DNA of 35,183 bases, taken from the IMG/VR virus record IMGVR_UViG_3300032297_000628, positions 1 to 35,183 of that record; one strand, given 5' to 3'. Below, piece after piece: positions 34,638-35,183 of this stretch. The translations under genes and the position numbers were made by a program. Each line of letters opens with the position of its first letter. Position 1 is the first letter of the stretch. Origin of the DNA: a virus. The notes beneath the pieces were generated by a model, which was given only the letters and a program-made list of their open reading frames with translations, ran no database searches and was not told the origin of the DNA.

Positions 34638-34662
34638 CTTTTAATATTGTGCCTGCTAAACT
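34634..34662 (+). promoter_or_regulatory. Sigma70-type promoter for gene 47 (TTGACT / TGc-TAAACT)
   Basis: TTGACT (34634-34639) and TAAACT (34657-34662) are 17 bases apart, with the extended -10 TG at 34654-34655. It overlaps the last codons of gene 55. The architecture is the same as that of the gene 55 promoter. Gene 47 starts at 34684 with AGGAG (34670-34674) 9 bases before the ATG. Confidence 0.6.
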
Positions 34663-34683
34663 CGTAGTTAGGAGAATATTTTA

Positions 34684-35183
34684 ATGCCCTTATTCAAAAA
34701 GGTAGCCTGCTTTACTGACATTCATTTTGGACTTAAATCCAATTCAGCAACACACCTACGTGATTGTGAAGAATTTGTAGATTGGTTTATTGAAGAAGCT
34801 CAGAAGGAAGGTTGTGAAACTGCAATCTTCCTCGGAGACTGGAGTCATAATCGGAACAGCTTAAACTTGTTCACACTTGATTCTAGTCTACGCTGTTTGG
34901 AAAAACTAGGCGCTGCCTTTGAGCAGTTTTACTGGTTTCCAGGTAATCACGATTTGTTCTACAAGGACAAGCGAGACATCCATAGCAGTGCGTTCGGACG
35001 CCACATTCCCGGCGTAACTGTCGTAGACTCTGTCACCACTCTAGGCGAAGTCACCCTTGTACCGTGGTTAGTAGGTGATGAGTGGAAGGCCATGAAATCA
35101 CTGACCAGCAAATATGTATTTGGGCATTTTGAACTGCCCTTGTTCTACATGAACGCAATGGTACAAATGCCCGACCACGGTGA
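34684..35183 (+). CDS. 47: Recombination endonuclease subunit gp47-like (SbcD/Mre11 family), 3' end cut off
   Basis: The gene runs off the window after 166 codons. The product is a calcineurin-like metallophosphoesterase. Metal-binding motifs appear in the right order: TDIHFG (11-16), FLGDWSH (49-55), PGNHDLFY (86-93), and GHFEL (147-151). The spacing and the surrounding sequence (VPWLVGDEW, KYVFGHFELPLFYMNAMV) fit T4 gp47 better than a general phosphoesterase. In T4, gp47 is the nuclease of the gp46/gp47 complex that resects double-strand ends for recombination-dependent replication; the gp46 ATPase gene is expected just downstream. The start has AGGAG 9 bases upstream and its own sigma70-like promoter overlapping the end of gene 55. 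Confidence 0.94.
   Translation, partial: MPLFKKVACFTDIHFGLKSNSATHLRDCEEFVDWFIEEAQKEGCETAIFLGDWSHNRNSLNLFTLDSSLRCLEKLGAAFEQFYWFPGNHDLFYKDKRDIHSSAFGRHIPGVTVVDSVTTLGEVTLVPWLVGDEWKAMKSLTSKYVFGHFELPLFYMNAMVQMPDHG

Noticed and set aside
1-35183. tRNA genes, CRISPR arrays, insertion sequences
   Set aside because: No cloverleaf-like segment, regularly spaced repeats or transposase were noticed. The gaps are too small to hold a tRNA except at 33595-33704, which does not look like one.

Overview
The window is a stretch of a T4-like contractile-tailed phage genome (myovirus, dsDNA, visibly AT-rich), probably from an uncultured aquatic phage. The evidence is a block of T4-type baseplate genes (53, 5, 25, 6), a T4-type late sigma factor (55), the recombination nuclease subunit 47, and phage-type frd/td nucleotide genes. 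A Gram-negative host is likely because the tail-spike protein carries a lambda-R-type murein transglycosylase; the host cannot be named from this sequence. Genes are packed almost without gaps. The longest non-coding stretch is about 110 bases (33595-33704), so no stretch over 300 bases lacks a gene. I saw no tRNA, rRNA, CRISPR array, insertion sequence or integrase.

Layout. (1) 1-3481, plus strand: the 3' part of a metallopeptidase-like/VWA protein, three small conserved or unknown proteins, then dihydrofolate reductase and thymidylate synthase coupled by ATGA overlaps. (2) 3478-33594, minus strand, transcribed right to left: a tail-tube-cap candidate (285 aa), gp53, a large hub candidate (1139 aa), gp5-like spike with a murein transglycosylase, gp25, gp6, a giant 4462-aa structural protein in the gp7 position, a collagen-like fibre protein, a 221-aa conserved protein, and four tandem fibre paralogues that share a head module but differ at their tips. 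(3) 33705-35183, plus strand: gp55 sigma factor and the 5' part of gp47.

How it fits together. Region 2 is one late structural block that builds the baseplate from hub to wedge and then the fibres at the periphery. Genes 55 and 47 point away from it and each has a good host-type (sigma70, extended -10) promoter. Copies of NATAAATA, the T4-family late promoter element, sit in the small gaps in front of several genes (918, 9206, 26437, 26909, 33623), as expected if the encoded gp55 drives the late block. The td gene and the last fibre gene converge and overlap by three bases, with no room for a terminator.

Most unusual points: a lambda-R-type transglycosylase at the C-terminus of the gp5-like spike, instead of T4's internal lysozyme; a 4462-aa protein containing a seven-repeat FG-GAP-like beta-propeller; a four-gene fibre family with one head and exchangeable tips; and a gp55 with a large insertion that lacks the clamp-binding tail known from T4.
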